A DNA stretch of 22,531 bases from Christensenella sp. UBA1750 (GTDB lineage Bacteria; Bacillota; Clostridia; Christensenellales; UBA1750). The stretch is from positions 90,941-113,471 of the forward strand of contig DCHO01000081.1 of NCBI GenBank assembly GCA_002315655.1, written 5' to 3'. Positions 22,422 through 22,531 of the stretch are shown in pieces. The notes beneath the pieces are model-generated. The model was not told the DNA's origin, searched no databases, and was given only the letters and a program-made list of their open reading frames with translations. Positions within the stretch are counted from its first letter, which is position 1. Every line of letters starts with the position of its first letter. Made by a program: the position numbers and the translations under genes.

Positions 22422-22531
22422 ATGCTTTCTTTGACGAGTGGGCATCCATTGCAGGCATATGTCGCTGCAACGAATAGGGATGTGTCAACAATACCAATAG
22501 TGCATGATAAAAATACCACAGCTGTATGTGC
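22422..22531 (+). CDS. Possible partial gene running off the right edge
   Basis: From the ATG at 22422 (or a TTG at 22398 overlapping the preceding gene's end) a frame stays open to the window end and reads MLSLTSGHPLQAYVAATNRD, then more. About 36 codons without a stop is not strong evidence, and no good ribosome site is present. If real it would be a fourth same-strand gene of the cassette. Confidence 0.3.
   Translation, partial: MLSLTSGHPLQAYVAATNRDVSTIPIVHDKNTTAVC

Overview
The window looks like a Firmicutes chromosome, class Clostridia, most probably an anaerobic gut relative of the Oscillospirales. The evidence is gene order and content: a recX-birA-acpS-nnr-mazF run, a ferredoxin-dependent indolepyruvate oxidoreductase next to a phenylacetate-CoA ligase, a YabE-type 3D-domain protein next to rsmA, and strong AGGAGG-type ribosome sites. 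The core is fairly GC-rich. The genus is a guess.

Left part (1-6786, minus strand): a consensus promoter at 6758-6786 starts a tightly packed operon read leftwards: recX, birA, a P1-family (S58) peptidase, acpS, the bifunctional NAD(P)H-hydrate repair enzyme, an EndoA/MazF-type RNase without an antitoxin beside it, an SDR oxidoreductase, a GNAT-like protein and a YitT-family membrane protein. Many junctions overlap by 1-8 bases. A tRNA-Ser(UGA) with its own perfect-spacing promoter follows and is cut by the window edge.

Middle (6843-11115, plus strand): iorA-iorB-paaK-ACT protein, a unit for converting aromatic 2-oxo acids to aryl-acetyl-CoA and free acid. It ends at a very strong 20-bp terminator hairpin that can work in both directions. 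On its other side a class B penicillin-binding lipoprotein gene (minus) is divergent from a YabE-like cell-wall protein gene, followed by rsmA and a Sel1-repeat lipoprotein (plus). Next come gapA, a DPM1-like glycosyltransferase and a dCMP deaminase, all minus.

Right part (19341-22531): a complete tRNA-Ser(GGA) with promoter and terminator marks the border with an accessory region. First comes about 470 bases without a sound gene, holding a second hairpin, a 12-bp inverted repeat, four tandem iteron-like repeats of about 20 bp and a possible gene remnant. Then comes the most interesting block: two paralogous AT-rich genes of unknown function (243 and 238 aa) that share uracil-DNA-glycosylase-like motif order, on either side of a GC-richer WYL-domain regulator, all on one strand with short gaps. 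I read this as a candidate mobile, possibly defence-related, three-gene cassette inserted downstream of a tRNA gene. Function is not proven by the sequence.
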